Shown here: positions 35,566 through 45,159 of the stretch, one piece after another | Position numbering within the stretch: position 1 is the first letter of the stretch | Layout of the letters: every line of letters begins with the position of its first letter | Assembly (NCBI RefSeq): GCF_002563895.1 | Contig: NZ_PDJB01000001.1 | Coordinates: forward strand, 3,021,501-3,085,500 | From: Pseudomonas lurida | GTDB taxonomy: Bacteria; Pseudomonadota; Gammaproteobacteria; Pseudomonadales; Pseudomonadaceae | Direction: 5' to 3' | Length of the DNA: 64,000 nt | Program-made: the position numbers and the translations under genes | The notes under the pieces: generated by a model | What the model saw: the letters and a program-made list of their open reading frames with translations, nothing else | Databases searched by the model: none | Told to the model about the DNA's origin: nothing

Positions 35566-36567
35566 GTGGTCACCATGGATGACGTGGCAAGCCGGGCGGG
35601 GGTGTCGACGTCGACGGTTTCGCACGTGTTGAACGGCACCCGCAAGGTCAGCCCGGCGACGGTGCTGGCGGTGCAGCAAGCGATCCAGGCGCTGGGTTAC
35701 ATCCCCAACACCCTGGCGCGTTCGCTGGCCCGCTCGAGCACCAGCACGATTGGCGTGGCGATTTCGGCGCTGTCCAACCATTACTTCAGTGAGACCGTGC
35801 ACGCGATTGAAACCGAGTGTGCCAAGCACGGTTACATGATGCTGTTTGTCGACACCCACGACGACCCGGAGCAGGAGCTGCGGGTGGTCACGGCGCTGCA
35901 TCACCGGCGGGTGGATGGGATATTGCTGGCACCGTCCTCCGAGTCCAAGGCGCTGGAGTACCTGCAGGCCAATGAGGTGCCTACGGTGCTGGTGGACCGC
36001 ATGATGAGCGCGCAATTCGACCAGGTCGGGGTGGAGAATACCCAGCCGACCCAGGCCTTGGTTGAACATCTGATTGCCCATGGTCACCGCCGGATCGGCT
36101 TTATCGCCGGGCGTGAGGGGTTCAGCACCACCGACGAGCGCGTTGCCGGCTATCGGGCTGCGTTGCAGGCGGCGGGGCTGGCGTTTGATCCGCAACTGCT
36201 GGTCAACGGCGGCTCCAATACTGAGCCCGCCCGCCAAGCCACGGTGCAGCTGCTCGGCTTGGCGCCACCGCCCACGGCGATCATGGCCGGTAACAACCTG
36301 ATGACTCTCGGCGCCATGCAGGCGCTGCGTGACGCCCGCATCGACGTGCCGGCGCAGATGGCCCTGGTGGGCTTTGATGATTTTGACTGGGCGGATTTTT
36401 TCGTGCCGCGCCTGACCTTGATCGCGCAGCCGGTCCAGGCCCTCGGCGCCCAGGCCGTGAACCTGCTGTTGCAACGCATGGCTTCGCCCGGCGCGCCAAC
36501 CCACAGCGTGCGCCTGACGCCGACCCTGCAAGTACGTAACTCATGTGGCTGTATTGGATTGGAATGA
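35566..36567 (+). CDS. LacI-family repressor
   Basis: A 333-residue regulator. The helix-turn-helix and hinge are VTMDDVASRAGVSTSTVSHVLNGTR and IPNTLARSLAR. The ligand-binding core follows, ending with an unusual Cys pair (SCGCIGLE). GAAGGGG about 10 nt upstream favours GTG 35566; an ATG at 35575 is an alternative. It sits inside the transport operon and probably represses it through the twin palindromes at 31941-31984, with the transported sugar or its metabolite as inducer. Confidence 0.92.
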   Translation: MVTMDDVASRAGVSTSTVSHVLNGTRKVSPATVLAVQQAIQALGYIPNTLARSLARSSTSTIGVAISALSNHYFSETVHAIETECAKHGYMMLFVDTHDDPEQELRVVTALHHRRVDGILLAPSSESKALEYLQANEVPTVLVDRMMSAQFDQVGVENTQPTQALVEHLIAHGHRRIGFIAGREGFSTTDERVAGYRAALQAAGLAFDPQLLVNGGSNTEPARQATVQLLGLAPPPTAIMAGNNLMTLGAMQALRDARIDVPAQMALVGFDDFDWADFFVPRLTLIAQPVQALGAQAVNLLLQRMASPGAPTHSVRLTPTLQVRNSCGCIGLE

Positions 36568-36574
36568 CCCCCGT

Positions 36575-38035
36575 ATGAGCAACCCTGTTTCCCTCGGCAT
36601 TGACCTCGGCACCTCGGAACTCAAGGCCATTTTGATGGACCTCGACGGCAAGGTGCTGGCCCACGCCGGCGTGCGTCTGACTGTGTCGCGGCGCCACAGC
36701 GGCTGGTCAGAGCAAGCGCCGGAAGCCTGGTGGCAAGCGTGCTTGCAGGCGCTGACCGAGTTGCGCGGGCACGCGGCGTTCGCCCAGGTGGCCTGTATCG
36801 GGCTATCCGGGCAGATGCACGGCGCGGTATTGCTGGGGGCGGATAACCGCGTGCTGTACCCGGCGATCCTGTGGGACGACTCCCGCGCCATCGCCGAGGC
36901 CGGGCAGTTGGGCGCGGCCTTCGCGCACGTTACCGGCAGCTTGCCGATGGCCGGGCTGACTGCGCCAAAACTGCTATGGCTGCAACAGCATGAGCCAGAG
37001 GTGTTCAAGGCCATCGACTGTGTGTTGTCGCCCAAGGATTACCTGCGGTTGCGCCTGAGCGGTGAGCGTGTCAGCGAGATGTCGGATGCTGCCGGTACGT
37101 TGTGGCTGGACGTGGCCCGGCGTGAATGGTTCGCCCCTATGCTGGGCGCAACGGGCCTCGCGCCGGAGCAGATGCCCAGGTTGGTTGAGGGCGGCGCCGC
37201 CAGCGCTGTGTTGACGGCGCAGGGGTTGGGCTTGTCGTCCTCGGTCGTGATCGCCGGCGGCGGTGGTGACAACCCGGTAGCGGCTGTGGGTATTGGGGCG
37301 ATCAATGCGGGCGACGGGTTTATCACCCTGGGCACCAGCGCGGCCATCGTCGCCATCACCGATCATGCTGCCGGGAACCCCGCGAGCGCGGTGCACAGTT
37401 TCTGCCATGCATTGCCTAACCGTTGGTACACCATGGGCGCCATGTTGGCGGGGGCCAGTTGCCTGCGCTGGGTCACGCGACTGACGGGCACTGCGGATGA
37501 GCAGACCTTGCTGGACCAGGTGACCGCACAATTGCCGATCACGCAGGCAGTGCCGCTCGGCACGCCCTTGTTCCTGCCCTACCTGGCGGGTGAACGCACA
37601 CCGCATAACGACCCGCTGTTGCGCGGTGGTTTCATGGGCCTGGGCCATGACTGCACACCCGCGATGCTCGGTTATGCGGTGATGGAAGGCGTGGGTTTCG
37701 GCCTGCTGGATGCGTTGCACGCCGTACAGTCAGCCGGTGCCGACGTGGGGGCCTGCGCATTGGTAGGCGGCGGGGCGCGCAGCGCGTATTGGGCGCAGTT
37801 ACTGGCCAATATCCTGCAGCGTGAAATCTTCACCTTGCACGGCAGTGAGTTGAGCGCGTGCATGGGTGCGGCGAAGCTGGGGTTCCTGGCGATTGGCCAA
37901 GGGGCGGCGTTGGTGCAGGCGGGGATGCCGGTGAAGGCGCGGTACGTGCCGGATGCTGGGCAGCACGCGGTGTTGGAGGCACGTTATCGCAAGTTCCGGG
38001 GTTTACTGGGAGCAGCCCAGGCATTGCACGACTGA
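36575..38035 (+). CDS. xylB: Xylulokinase
   Basis: A 486-residue FGGY-family kinase phosphorylating D-xylulose to xylulose-5-phosphate. Family hallmarks are GIDLGTSELKAILMD, CIGLSGQMHGAVLL, SDAAGTLWLDVARREW, FITLGTSAAIVA, and YLAGERTPHNDP followed by ALVGGGARSAYWAQLLANIL. The SGQMHG and ERTPHND motifs are xylulokinase-like rather than glycerol kinase-like. The start is 8 nt after the LacI stop. It is the only catabolic enzyme in this operon, so the other steps must be encoded elsewhere. Confidence 0.92.
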   Translation: MSNPVSLGIDLGTSELKAILMDLDGKVLAHAGVRLTVSRRHSGWSEQAPEAWWQACLQALTELRGHAAFAQVACIGLSGQMHGAVLLGADNRVLYPAILWDDSRAIAEAGQLGAAFAHVTGSLPMAGLTAPKLLWLQQHEPEVFKAIDCVLSPKDYLRLRLSGERVSEMSDAAGTLWLDVARREWFAPMLGATGLAPEQMPRLVEGGAASAVLTAQGLGLSSSVVIAGGGGDNPVAAVGIGAINAGDGFITLGTSAAIVAITDHAAGNPASAVHSFCHALPNRWYTMGAMLAGASCLRWVTRLTGTADEQTLLDQVTAQLPITQAVPLGTPLFLPYLAGERTPHNDPLLRGGFMGLGHDCTPAMLGYAVMEGVGFGLLDALHAVQSAGADVGACALVGGGARSAYWAQLLANILQREIFTLHGSELSACMGAAKLGFLAIGQGAALVQAGMPVKARYVPDAGQHAVLEARYRKFRGLLGAAQALHD

Positions 38036-38097
38036 ACGACGAGGCTTGATAGGGGGGAGCGGGACCGCTACCTGACGGTAACCCCGCCCTCCAAAAA

Positions 38098-38120
38098 TGT
38101 GGGAGCTGGCTTGCCCTGCC
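38098..38120. repeat. Single REP unit
   Basis: TGTGGGAGCTGGCTTGCCC is the consensus arm of the Pseudomonas REP element. No inverted partner is close by. It lies in the gap between xylB and the convergent NmrA-like gene; just before it a GC-rich imperfect hairpin (about 38050-38093) may terminate xylB. Confidence 0.6.
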
Positions 38121-38170
38121 GGCGACTCGGTACATCAGGTAGGTCGGGGCCGAGTTGTTCGGTGGCAGGT

Positions 38171-39019
38171 TCAGTGGCACAGTTCACGCAAGACTGTCAG
38201 CAGCGTCGTGTTGCCCTTGAGCACTTTGTCATGCTCGAAACAGATCCAGCCCTCGTTGAACCCATCCACCATGCGCATGCGGGGCATCGGGTTCTGTGCG
38301 CCCTGTGCACGCAGCAGGGTTTCCCAGGTATCGCGCGCGACCACTTCGGCGCGTACGTCGCGTTGCAGCAACTGGGCCAGGGTGCGGGCGATGTCGTTCG
38401 GGCTCACCCATTCGCCTTCCAGTTCCACCACGCGTTGGCCTGTCCAGTCTTGCTGCAATAACTGTGCGGCCACTGCGCCGATGTCCGCCGTGGCGATCAT
38501 TGGCACGGCCTTGTCCAGCGGCTGCAGGAAGCTGTGGTTCACTCCTGTTTCACGGGCGGCGATCACGTCGTACAGCGCATTCTCCATGAACCAGGCCGGG
38601 CGCAGGAAGGTCACGGGGATGTCGAGGGCGCCGAGGGCTTGTTCCATCAAGGTGCGCTGGGTCAGCAGGTTGAGCGGTTCGGCCTGGGCACCAATGGTCG
38701 ACAGGCACAGTACCTTCTTCGGCCCTGCGGCCTGCAGCGCCTGGCTGACGGCACTGATCACCGCGCGGGCTTCGGGGAAGCCAGGCAGAGGATCGAAGCT
38801 TGGTGGCGGCAGGATAAACACGCCAGTCGCGCCCTTGAACGCGGCGGTGAGCGCCTGGGCATCTTCCATGTGTGCAAACGCCACGTCGCAACCCTGGTCA
38901 GCCCAGTAGGCCGCCTTGGTTGCATCGCGCATGACCGCGCGAACGGGTTGGCCCGCCTTGATCAGGGTGTGCGCCAGGGCGCCGCCGACTTTGCCTGTGA
39001 TTCCGGTAATGACGTACAT
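38171..39019 (-). CDS. NmrA/NAD(P)-binding family protein
   Basis: A 282-residue atypical SDR of the NmrA/SDR-a group. The Rossmann motif ITGITGKVGGALAHTLI is at the N-terminus, and VRAVMRDATKAAYW carries an Arg typical of NADP preference. There is no Y-x3-K catalytic pair, as in sensor-like relatives. ATG 39019 follows AGGTGAAC; 15 upstream codons in frame lack support. Probably a redox-sensing or quinone-oxidoreductase-like protein. Confidence 0.87.
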   Translation of the reverse strand: MYVITGITGKVGGALAHTLIKAGQPVRAVMRDATKAAYWADQGCDVAFAHMEDAQALTAAFKGATGVFILPPPSFDPLPGFPEARAVISAVSQALQAAGPKKVLCLSTIGAQAEPLNLLTQRTLMEQALGALDIPVTFLRPAWFMENALYDVIAARETGVNHSFLQPLDKAVPMIATADIGAVAAQLLQQDWTGQRVVELEGEWVSPNDIARTLAQLLQRDVRAEVVARDTWETLLRAQGAQNPMPRMRMVDGFNEGWICFEHDKVLKGNTTLLTVLRELCH

Positions 39020-39118
39020 GAGCTGTTCACCTGTTGTTCCAAAGAGTGGAGCCAGGATAAACACCGCCCAGTCGTGACAGAATACCTATTCAGGCACCGC
39101 GCTGATGACGCGCAATCA

Positions 39119-39559
39119 CTAATCCCCCAAGGGCGGCAATCGGCGTTTCACCGGGGTTTTCTTGACGATGGCCGTGTTGGTTTCGGCGTAGGCGTTAAGC
39201 CGGTCGAGCAAGCTGTCCAGATGGTCCATGGTGCGCACATGCAACCGTGCGATGAAGCAATCATCGCCGGTCACCTTGTCGCACTCGGTGAATTCGGGGA
39301 TCGCCTGGATCTGCCGCTCCACCTCGTGCAACTTGCCGGGCAGCGGGCGGATGCGCACGATGGCTTGTAGCAGGTAGCCGAAATGCCTGGGGTCGATGTC
39401 GACGGTGTAGTGGGTCAGTACTCCCCGTTCTTCAAGACGGCGAAGGCGCTCGCCGACACTGGGCGAGGACAGCCCCGTGATGCCCGCCAGGGCCTTGAGA
39501 GACAGGCGCGAGTCGTCCATCAAAGCGGCGATCAGTTGCTGGTCGATGGTGTCAATCAT
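39119..39559 (-). CDS. Lrp/AsnC-family regulator
   Basis: A 146-residue regulator. The N-terminal helix-turn-helix reads IDQQLIAALMDDSRLSLKALAGITGLSSPSVGERLRRLEERGVL and is followed by the RAM effector domain (IPEFTECDKVTGDDCFIARLHV). It is divergent from the EamA transporter at 39669 and likely controls it, a common Lrp-exporter pairing for amino acids. Confidence 0.92.
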   Translation of the reverse strand: MIDTIDQQLIAALMDDSRLSLKALAGITGLSSPSVGERLRRLEERGVLTHYTVDIDPRHFGYLLQAIVRIRPLPGKLHEVERQIQAIPEFTECDKVTGDDCFIARLHVRTMDHLDSLLDRLNAYAETNTAIVKKTPVKRRLPPLGD

Positions 39560-39668
39560 GGTATTCGCCTAATAAGTAAAGGTAATCCAGGCGTATGGCC
39601 TATTTTAGTCGCTGGAGCCGGTCGCAAGCAGATTGCCATAATTGAGCCTCACTTGAGGAGCCTCAAAC

Positions 39669-40571
39669 ATGGACACATCCATCCGTCGCGGGTCGTGGGA
39701 AATGATCGCCGCCATGCTGATCTCGGGCACCATTGGCTGGTTTGTACTGGTATCTGGCGTGTCGGTGATCGAAGTGGTGTTCTGGCGCTGTGTAATCGGC
39801 GGGCTCACGTTGTTACTGGTGTGCGCGTTGCTCGGTTACCTGCGCCTGGACCTGCTCAGTTGGGCCAAGCTCGGCCTGGCGATGCTCAGTGGCGTGGCGA
39901 TTGTGGGCAACTGGCTACTGCTGTTCGAATCCTATTCCCGCGCGTCCATAGCCATCAGCACGGCGGTGTACAACGTGCAGCCGTTCATGCTGGTGATGCT
40001 GGCGGCGTTGTTCCTGGGCGAAAAAATCACCGTGCAGAAACTGGCATGGCTGAGCGTGGCGTTCCTGGGGATGCTGGCGATTGTCACCGCCCACGGCGAT
40101 CAACACACCGGCGACGATTACCTGGTAGGCATCGCATTGGCGCTGGGCGCGGCGTTCCTGTATGCGATTGCGGCGCTGATCATCAAGCGCTTGAAAGACG
40201 TGCCGCCGCATCTGATGGCGTTGATCCAGGTGAGCACCGGCGCGCTGTTACTGGCACCAATGGTGCCGTGGGATAGCCTGCCGGCCACGACCAACGCCTG
40301 GGCGGCGTTGGTGACACTTGGCGTGGTGCACACGGGTTTGATGTATGTACTGCTGTACGGCGCGATCCAGAAGCTGCCGACCGCCCTGACGGGCGCACTG
40401 TCGTTTATCTACCCGATTGCGGCGATCTTCGTCGATTGGATCGCCCTCGGGCATCGCCTGGGCTGGCTGCAATGGCTGGGGGTGGTAGCGATTCTACTGG
40501 CGGCCGCCGGGTTGCAGCGGGGCTGGTGGTGGCCCCGCGTTCACAAGGTCAGTGCGTGCCCTGAAAGATGA
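39669..40571 (+). CDS. EamA/DMT-family transporter
   Basis: A 300-residue inner-membrane protein with ten predicted helices in two EamA repeats (AISTAVYNVQPFMLVMLAALFLGEKI and ALTGALSFIYPIAAIFVDWIALGHRL carry the repeat signature). Amino-acid or metabolite export is typical. It is divergent from the Lrp regulator, and its 3' end overlaps the convergent rlhA by 23 nt. Confidence 0.9.
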   Translation: MDTSIRRGSWEMIAAMLISGTIGWFVLVSGVSVIEVVFWRCVIGGLTLLLVCALLGYLRLDLLSWAKLGLAMLSGVAIVGNWLLLFESYSRASIAISTAVYNVQPFMLVMLAALFLGEKITVQKLAWLSVAFLGMLAIVTAHGDQHTGDDYLVGIALALGAAFLYAIAALIIKRLKDVPPHLMALIQVSTGALLLAPMVPWDSLPATTNAWAALVTLGVVHTGLMYVLLYGAIQKLPTALTGALSFIYPIAAIFVDWIALGHRLGWLQWLGVVAILLAAAGLQRGWWWPRVHKVSACPER

Positions 40572-42528
40572 TGTTTTCCGGGTTGAAATGCTCGACCACG
40601 CTGCCCGGCTGCGGCAGACCGAGGATGTGCCCCTTGATCTTGCCAACCACGTGCATCTCGCAGGGCTTGCAGTCGAACTTCAGGGTCAGCACTTCATCAC
40701 CATGAATCAGTTGCATCGGCGCAACCTTGGTCTTCACGCCCGTCACGCCCTTGGCCTGTTTAGGGCACAGGTTGAACGAGAAGCGCAGGCAGTGCTTGGT
40801 GATCATCACCGGGACTTCACCGGTTTCTTCGTGGGCTTCGAAGGCAGCGTCGATCAGCTTCACCCCGTGACGGTGGTAGAAGTCGCGGGCTTTCTGGTTG
40901 TAGACGTTGGCCAGGAACGACAGGTGCGCGTCCGGGTAGACCGGTGGCGGCGAGGTCTCGGCCTTGCGCCCACCGCGTGGGTGAGCGGCTACGCGCGCAG
41001 CGGTCAGCGCTTCGATCACTTCGCGGCGCAGCGCCTTGAGCTGTGAGTTGGGGATGAAGAACGCTTGCGGCGCATCCAGCTGGATATCGGTGGCGTGGTA
41101 CTCGGTAGTACCGAGTTGGCCGAGCAGGTCGCGCAGGGTATCGAGCGCCTGTTCCGGCTTGTTGGCCACACCGAACGGGCCGGGCAGGGTGACGCTGGCG
41201 CTGATGCCTTCTTCGCTGGTAGCGATCACTTCAAGCTGCTCTTCACGCAAGCGTGCGACCCAGGCCAGGCCGATACGGCGCTCGGCCGAGGTCTTCAGCA
41301 GCGCTTGTTGCCAGTTGTGGTCGAGGTTGCGGTTGAGCGGGTGGTTCGGACGCAGTTGATGCAGGCCGACCGGCATTTCGTTCGGCTCGACGCGGTAGCG
41401 GTAGCGCTTCTCGCCGTCTTCTTCGAACTCGCCTTTAGGCTCGGCGATGTTGGCGCGGAAGCCGACCACTTCGCGCTTGACCAGCACGTTCAGGCCATCG
41501 CCGTTGGACAGCGGCTCATGGGTGACCACTTGCAGGTCGCGCTTGCCGGCTTTTTCCACCACACCCACCGGCAGGCCGGTGAAGGTCGGGGTGTCGAAGG
41601 CGCCGATATCGATCTTGCGGTCGCTGACGAAATAGTCGGTGCTGCCGCGGTGGAAGGTCTTTTCCGGGTCGGGCAGGAAGAAGTGCGCGGTGCGGCCGCT
41701 GGAGGCACGGGCCAAATCCGGGCGGTCTTCGAGGATCTCGTCGAGGCGCTGGCGGTAATAGGCGGTGATGTTCTTCACATAGCCCATGTCCTTGTAGCGG
41801 CCTTCGATCTTGAACGAACGCACGCCGGCTTCGACCAGGGCGCGCAGGTTGGCGCTCTGGTTGTTGTCTTTCATCGACAGCAGGTGTTTTTCAAAGGCCA
41901 CGACGCGGCCTTGGTCGTCCTTCAGCGTATACGGCAGGCGGCACGCTTGGGAGCAATCGCCACGGTTGGCGCTGCGGCCGTTCTGCGCGTGCGAGATGTT
42001 GCACTGCCCGGAGAACGCCACGCACAGGGCGCCGTGGATGAAGAATTCGATGGCGGCATCGGTTTCGTCGGCGATGGCGCGGATTTCCTGCAGGTTCAGC
42101 TCACGGGCCAATACCAGCTGCGAGAAACCGGCCTGGTCGAGAAACTTGGCGCGGGCCAGGGTGCGAATGTCGGTCTGGGTGCTGGCGTGCAGCTCGATGG
42201 GCGGAATATCCAGCTCCATCACGCCCAGGTCTTGCACGATCAACGCATCGACGCCGGCGTCGTAGAGCTGATGGATCAGCTTGCGCGCGGGTTCCAGTTC
42301 GTTGTCATGCAGGATGGTGTTGATGGTGGTGAAGACGCGTGCATGGTAACGGCGGGCGAATTCCACCAGTTGAGCGATGTCGCTCACGTCGTTGCAGGCG
42401 TTATGGCGCGCGCCGAAGCTCGGGCCGCCAATGTAGACGGCGTCGGCGCCATGCAGGATAGCCTCGCGCGCGATGGCGACATCGCGGGCAGGGCTGAGCA
42501 ATTCCAGGTGATGCTTGGGCAAGGACAT
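40549..42528 (-). CDS. rlhA: 23S rRNA 5-hydroxycytidine C2501 synthase (U32 peptidase family)
   Basis: A 659-residue member of the U32 family matching E. coli RlhA/YdcP over its whole length from memory. Conserved stretches are LELLSPARDVAIAREAILHG, ELHASTQTDIRTLARAKFL, GRSANRGDCSQACRLPY and, in the C-terminal domain, FLANVYNQKARDFYHRHGV, CLRFSFNLCPKQAKG and KFDCKPCEMHV. The clustered cysteines fit an Fe-S cofactor. ATG 42528 (MSLPKHHLELLSPARD) aligns with the family start. It modifies cytidine 2501 of 23S rRNA. The shorter TrhP/YegQ is excluded by length. Confidence 0.9.
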   Translation of the reverse strand: MSLPKHHLELLSPARDVAIAREAILHGADAVYIGGPSFGARHNACNDVSDIAQLVEFARRYHARVFTTINTILHDNELEPARKLIHQLYDAGVDALIVQDLGVMELDIPPIELHASTQTDIRTLARAKFLDQAGFSQLVLARELNLQEIRAIADETDAAIEFFIHGALCVAFSGQCNISHAQNGRSANRGDCSQACRLPYTLKDDQGRVVAFEKHLLSMKDNNQSANLRALVEAGVRSFKIEGRYKDMGYVKNITAYYRQRLDEILEDRPDLARASSGRTAHFFLPDPEKTFHRGSTDYFVSDRKIDIGAFDTPTFTGLPVGVVEKAGKRDLQVVTHEPLSNGDGLNVLVKREVVGFRANIAEPKGEFEEDGEKRYRYRVEPNEMPVGLHQLRPNHPLNRNLDHNWQQALLKTSAERRIGLAWVARLREEQLEVIATSEEGISASVTLPGPFGVANKPEQALDTLRDLLGQLGTTEYHATDIQLDAPQAFFIPNSQLKALRREVIEALTAARVAAHPRGGRKAETSPPPVYPDAHLSFLANVYNQKARDFYHRHGVKLIDAAFEAHEETGEVPVMITKHCLRFSFNLCPKQAKGVTGVKTKVAPMQLIHGDEVLTLKFDCKPCEMHVVGKIKGHILGLPQPGSVVEHFNPENIIFQGTH

Positions 42529-42598
42529 AGTTTTTTTAGTCAGGCTTGTCACGGTTGAGACGCGCATTGTAGCTGTGAAATGCCTGACCGGCACCCAC

Positions 42599-42979
42599 TC
42601 AGGCTTGAGCGGCCATCGCAGTGACTTCGACGCGCATGCCGTCTACTGCCAAAGCAGCTACGCCAACCGCCGCGCGTACAGGCCAGGGCTTGGCAAAGAA
42701 GCGTTTGTAGACCTCGTTGAAAGCGGCTCGGTCGGCCATGTCCGTCAGATAAATGGTCAAGTGCATCACCCGGTCCATGGAGCTGCCGGCTTTTTCCAGG
42801 GCGACTTTCAGGGCTTGCAGGGTGCATTCGCTTTGCTGGGTGATGTCGCCCAGTTCCAGGCTACCATCGGCTCGGGTTGGAATCTGGGTGGACACCAGGA
42901 TGCCGTTGAAGCCGATCACATCCGAAGAAATCGAGTCGGCATCGGGATCGGGGGTGTAGTGCAGGTCGTGGTTGGCCAT
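42599..42979 (-). CDS. RidA/YjgF-family protein
   Basis: A 126-residue protein of the RidA superfamily. Recognisable parts are GFNGILVSTQIP, TLQALKVALEKAGSSMDRVMHLTIYLTDM and AFNEVYKRFFAKPWPVRAAVGVAAL. The Arg in PVRAAV corresponds to the imine-binding Arg of RidA. Small trimeric enamine/imine deaminase activity is likely. It is divergent from the HxlR regulator at 43146. Confidence 0.9.
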   Translation of the reverse strand: MANHDLHYTPDPDADSISSDVIGFNGILVSTQIPTRADGSLELGDITQQSECTLQALKVALEKAGSSMDRVMHLTIYLTDMADRAAFNEVYKRFFAKPWPVRAAVGVAALAVDGMRVEVTAMAAQA

Positions 42980-43145
42980 GGGCGCCTCTCGTTGGCAGGT
43001 TAAGAAAGGCGCCATGGTCCCTGAAAATCACAGCACGGGCAAACTACCCCCAGCGGCGGAACAGCACGCTGGCGTTCACGCCGCCAAAATCATCATGAAA
43101 GTAACATGGGGGCACGCAAATTTGCACTGCCACACAGGAGCCGCC

Positions 43146-43634
43146 ATGCAACGCAAGTCCCTCACCCGCGACGAATGCCCCATCGCCCCTAGCCTTGACC
43201 GGGTAGGGGAGTGGTGGAGCATCCTGATCATGCGCGATGCACTGCAGGGCCTGCGTCGGTTCGATGAGTTTTCCCGCAGCCTGGGCATCGCGCCCAATAT
43301 GCTCACGCGCCGCCTGAACGCCTTGGTGGAGGCGGGGATGCTGGAGCGCCGCGCCTACAGTGAGCGGCCGCCGCGCTACGAATATGTGCCGACGCCCAAG
43401 GGCGAAGATTTCCGCATGGTGCTGATGTCGCTGTTGGCCTGGGGCAATCGGCACCACGCCGTGGAGGGCACCAGTGTGGAGTTGGTGGAACGCGAGACAG
43501 GCACGCCGGTGCAGCCGATGTTGGCCCGTGCGGATGGGCAGTGCGTACCGCTTGACCAGTGCGCGTTGCAGGCCGGTCCGGCGGCCAGCCCCGGCATGCG
43601 CGAGCGCCTGGCGTCGCTTGATGCAAAACGCTGA
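43146..43634 (+). CDS. HxlR-family regulator
   Basis: A 162-residue winged-helix regulator. The HxlR core is CPIAPSLDRVGEWWSILIMRDALQGLRRFDEFSRSLGIAPNMLTRRLNALVEAGMLERR, with a C-terminal extension of about 60 residues. CAGGAG precedes ATG 43146. It is divergent from ridA-like, suggesting local control. Confidence 0.9.
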   Translation: MQRKSLTRDECPIAPSLDRVGEWWSILIMRDALQGLRRFDEFSRSLGIAPNMLTRRLNALVEAGMLERRAYSERPPRYEYVPTPKGEDFRMVLMSLLAWGNRHHAVEGTSVELVERETGTPVQPMLARADGQCVPLDQCALQAGPAASPGMRERLASLDAKR

Positions 43635-43749
43635 CCGCGCAAGTCGTTGACGCCAGAAAATAATCCCTGCAGGGCGCGTAAAGTCGCGTATTTCCCAGCC
43701 GATAGCGAATCGAGACACAGGGTTTCTCCGCACGGCTGAGGGTACGTCC

Positions 43750-45105
43750 ATGTTCAACACAGCACTCAAGACAGAACTGTCGGCCAGGACGGCCGAAGTC
43801 ACCGAGTACAAAGGACTGATCGCCGCACTGGAACGCTCAATGGCCGTGGTCGAATTCGACCTCAATGGCAAGGTGCTGCGGGCCAACGACAACTTCCTCA
43901 AGACCCTGGGTTACAGCGCCGGTCAATTGGCCGGTAAAACCCACCGTGACTTTTGCTTGCCGGCGCTGACCAGCAGCTCGGCCTACAGCCAGTTCTGGAG
44001 TGATTTGAAGGCGGGCAAATTTGTCTCCGGCACCTTCAAGCGTGTGGACAACAGCGGCAACACCGTCTGGTTGGAAGCCAGTTACAACCCGGTGCTGGAT
44101 GAGCGCGGCCAGGTGCTCAAAGTGGTCAAGTACGCGCTGGACGTGACCAGTAAGGTCGAGCAGGAGGCAGCCACCCGCAGCAAGCTGACGGCGCTGGACC
44201 GGGCGATGGCGGTCATCGAGTTCGATTTGAGCGGCCAAGTGCTGGACGCCAACGCGAACTTCCTCAACGTGATGGGGTACACCCTGGCGGAAATCAAAGG
44301 CAAACAGCACCGTCTGTTTTGCGAGCCGGCGCTGATCAACAGCACTGAATACGCCGACTTCTGGCGCCGCTTGAACAACGGCGAATTCTTCACCGGGCAA
44401 TTCAAACGCGTGGGCAAGCACAGCCGTGTGGTATGGCTGGAAGCCAGCTACAACCCGGTGTATGACGGCGACGGCAAGCTGATCAAGATCGTCAAGTTCG
44501 CGAGCGACATCACCGAACGCGTGGAAAAATTCGAAGAAGACTCGCGGGGCGCATCGCGGGCCTACCATATTTCCTCCGAGACCGAGCGCTTTGCCGAGCA
44601 TGGCACCCAGGTGATCCAGGAGACTGCCAGCGAAATGCGCCGCATCGCTGACAACATCGGCGCCTCCGCGCGCCTGGTGGGGCAACTGGGCGATCGTTCC
44701 GAGCAGATCACGGCCATCGTCAACACCATTCGCGGTATTGCCGACCAGACCAACCTGTTGGCGCTCAACGCGGCCATCGAGGCTGCGCGTGCAGGCGACC
44801 AAGGACGCGGCTTTGCGGTGGTGGCCGACGAAGTCCGGCAACTGGCCGGGCGCACCAGCCGCTCGACAGCGGAAATTGCCGAGATGATCGGCATGATCCT
44901 CTCGGAAACCCGCGACGCGGTAACCAGCATGAATGCCACCCAGGAGGGCGCGCAACGCGGTGTCAGCCTGGCCGATCAGGCGGGGTCGGTGATCCTGCAG
45001 ATTCGCACCAGCACCAGCGATGCGGTGCAGGCGGTGAGCATGTTCGCGTCGAAACTCGACGAGTCCGAGGTCATTCCCAAGACGGCCATCGGCTGGGTAG
45101 GTTAA
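43750..45105 (+). CDS. Soluble methyl-accepting transducer with two PAS domains (BdlA-like)
   Basis: A 451-residue cytosolic chemotaxis-type transducer. Tandem PAS domains occupy about 25-140 and 145-265; each carries the same EFDLxGxVLxANxNFLxxxGY and WLEASYNPV motifs. The signalling hairpin (about 290-450) contains [20 protein letters not shown] and [17 protein letters not shown]. No membrane segments. The architecture matches P. aeruginosa BdlA, which links c-di-GMP and nutrient cues to biofilm dispersal. Orthology is inferred from layout only. Confidence 0.9.
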   Translation: MFNTALKTELSARTAEVTEYKGLIAALERSMAVVEFDLNGKVLRANDNFLKTLGYSAGQLAGKTHRDFCLPALTSSSAYSQFWSDLKAGKFVSGTFKRVDNSGNTVWLEASYNPVLDERGQVLKVVKYALDVTSKVEQEAATRSKLTALDRAMAVIEFDLSGQVLDANANFLNVMGYTLAEIKGKQHRLFCEPALINSTEYADFWRRLNNGEFFTGQFKRVGKHSRVVWLEASYNPVYDGDGKLIKIVKFASDITERVEKFEEDSRGASRAYHISSETERFAEHGTQVIQETASEMRRIADNIGASARLVGQLGDRSEQITAIVNTIRGIADQTNLLALNAAIEAARAGDQGRGFAVVADEVRQLAGRTSRSTAEIAEMIGMILSETRDAVTSMNATQEGAQRGVSLADQAGSVILQIRTSTSDAVQAVSMFASKLDESEVIPKTAIGWVG

Positions 45106-45112
45106 GACTCTT

Positions 45113-45150
45113 CTCCCTGCAGTCTCGAGCAGGCTCGCGGCTGCAGGGAG
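45113..45150. terminator. Hairpin between convergent genes
   Basis: CTCCCTGCAG pairs perfectly with CTGCAGGGAG across 18 nt, between the stops of the transducer gene and the convergent porin gene. Likely a bidirectional terminator, though it lacks a clear T tract. Confidence 0.55.
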
Positions 45151-45159
45151 TGCGGCGTT

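Noticed and set aside
34525..36531. 668-residue leftward open frame opposite the sugar-binding protein and LacI genes
   Set aside because: It is antisense to well-supported genes. High GC opens long frames on the opposite strand; the protein is His/Gln/Arg-rich with no family resemblance.
41065..42558. 497-residue rightward open frame
   Set aside because: Antisense shadow of rlhA; no domain, atypical composition.
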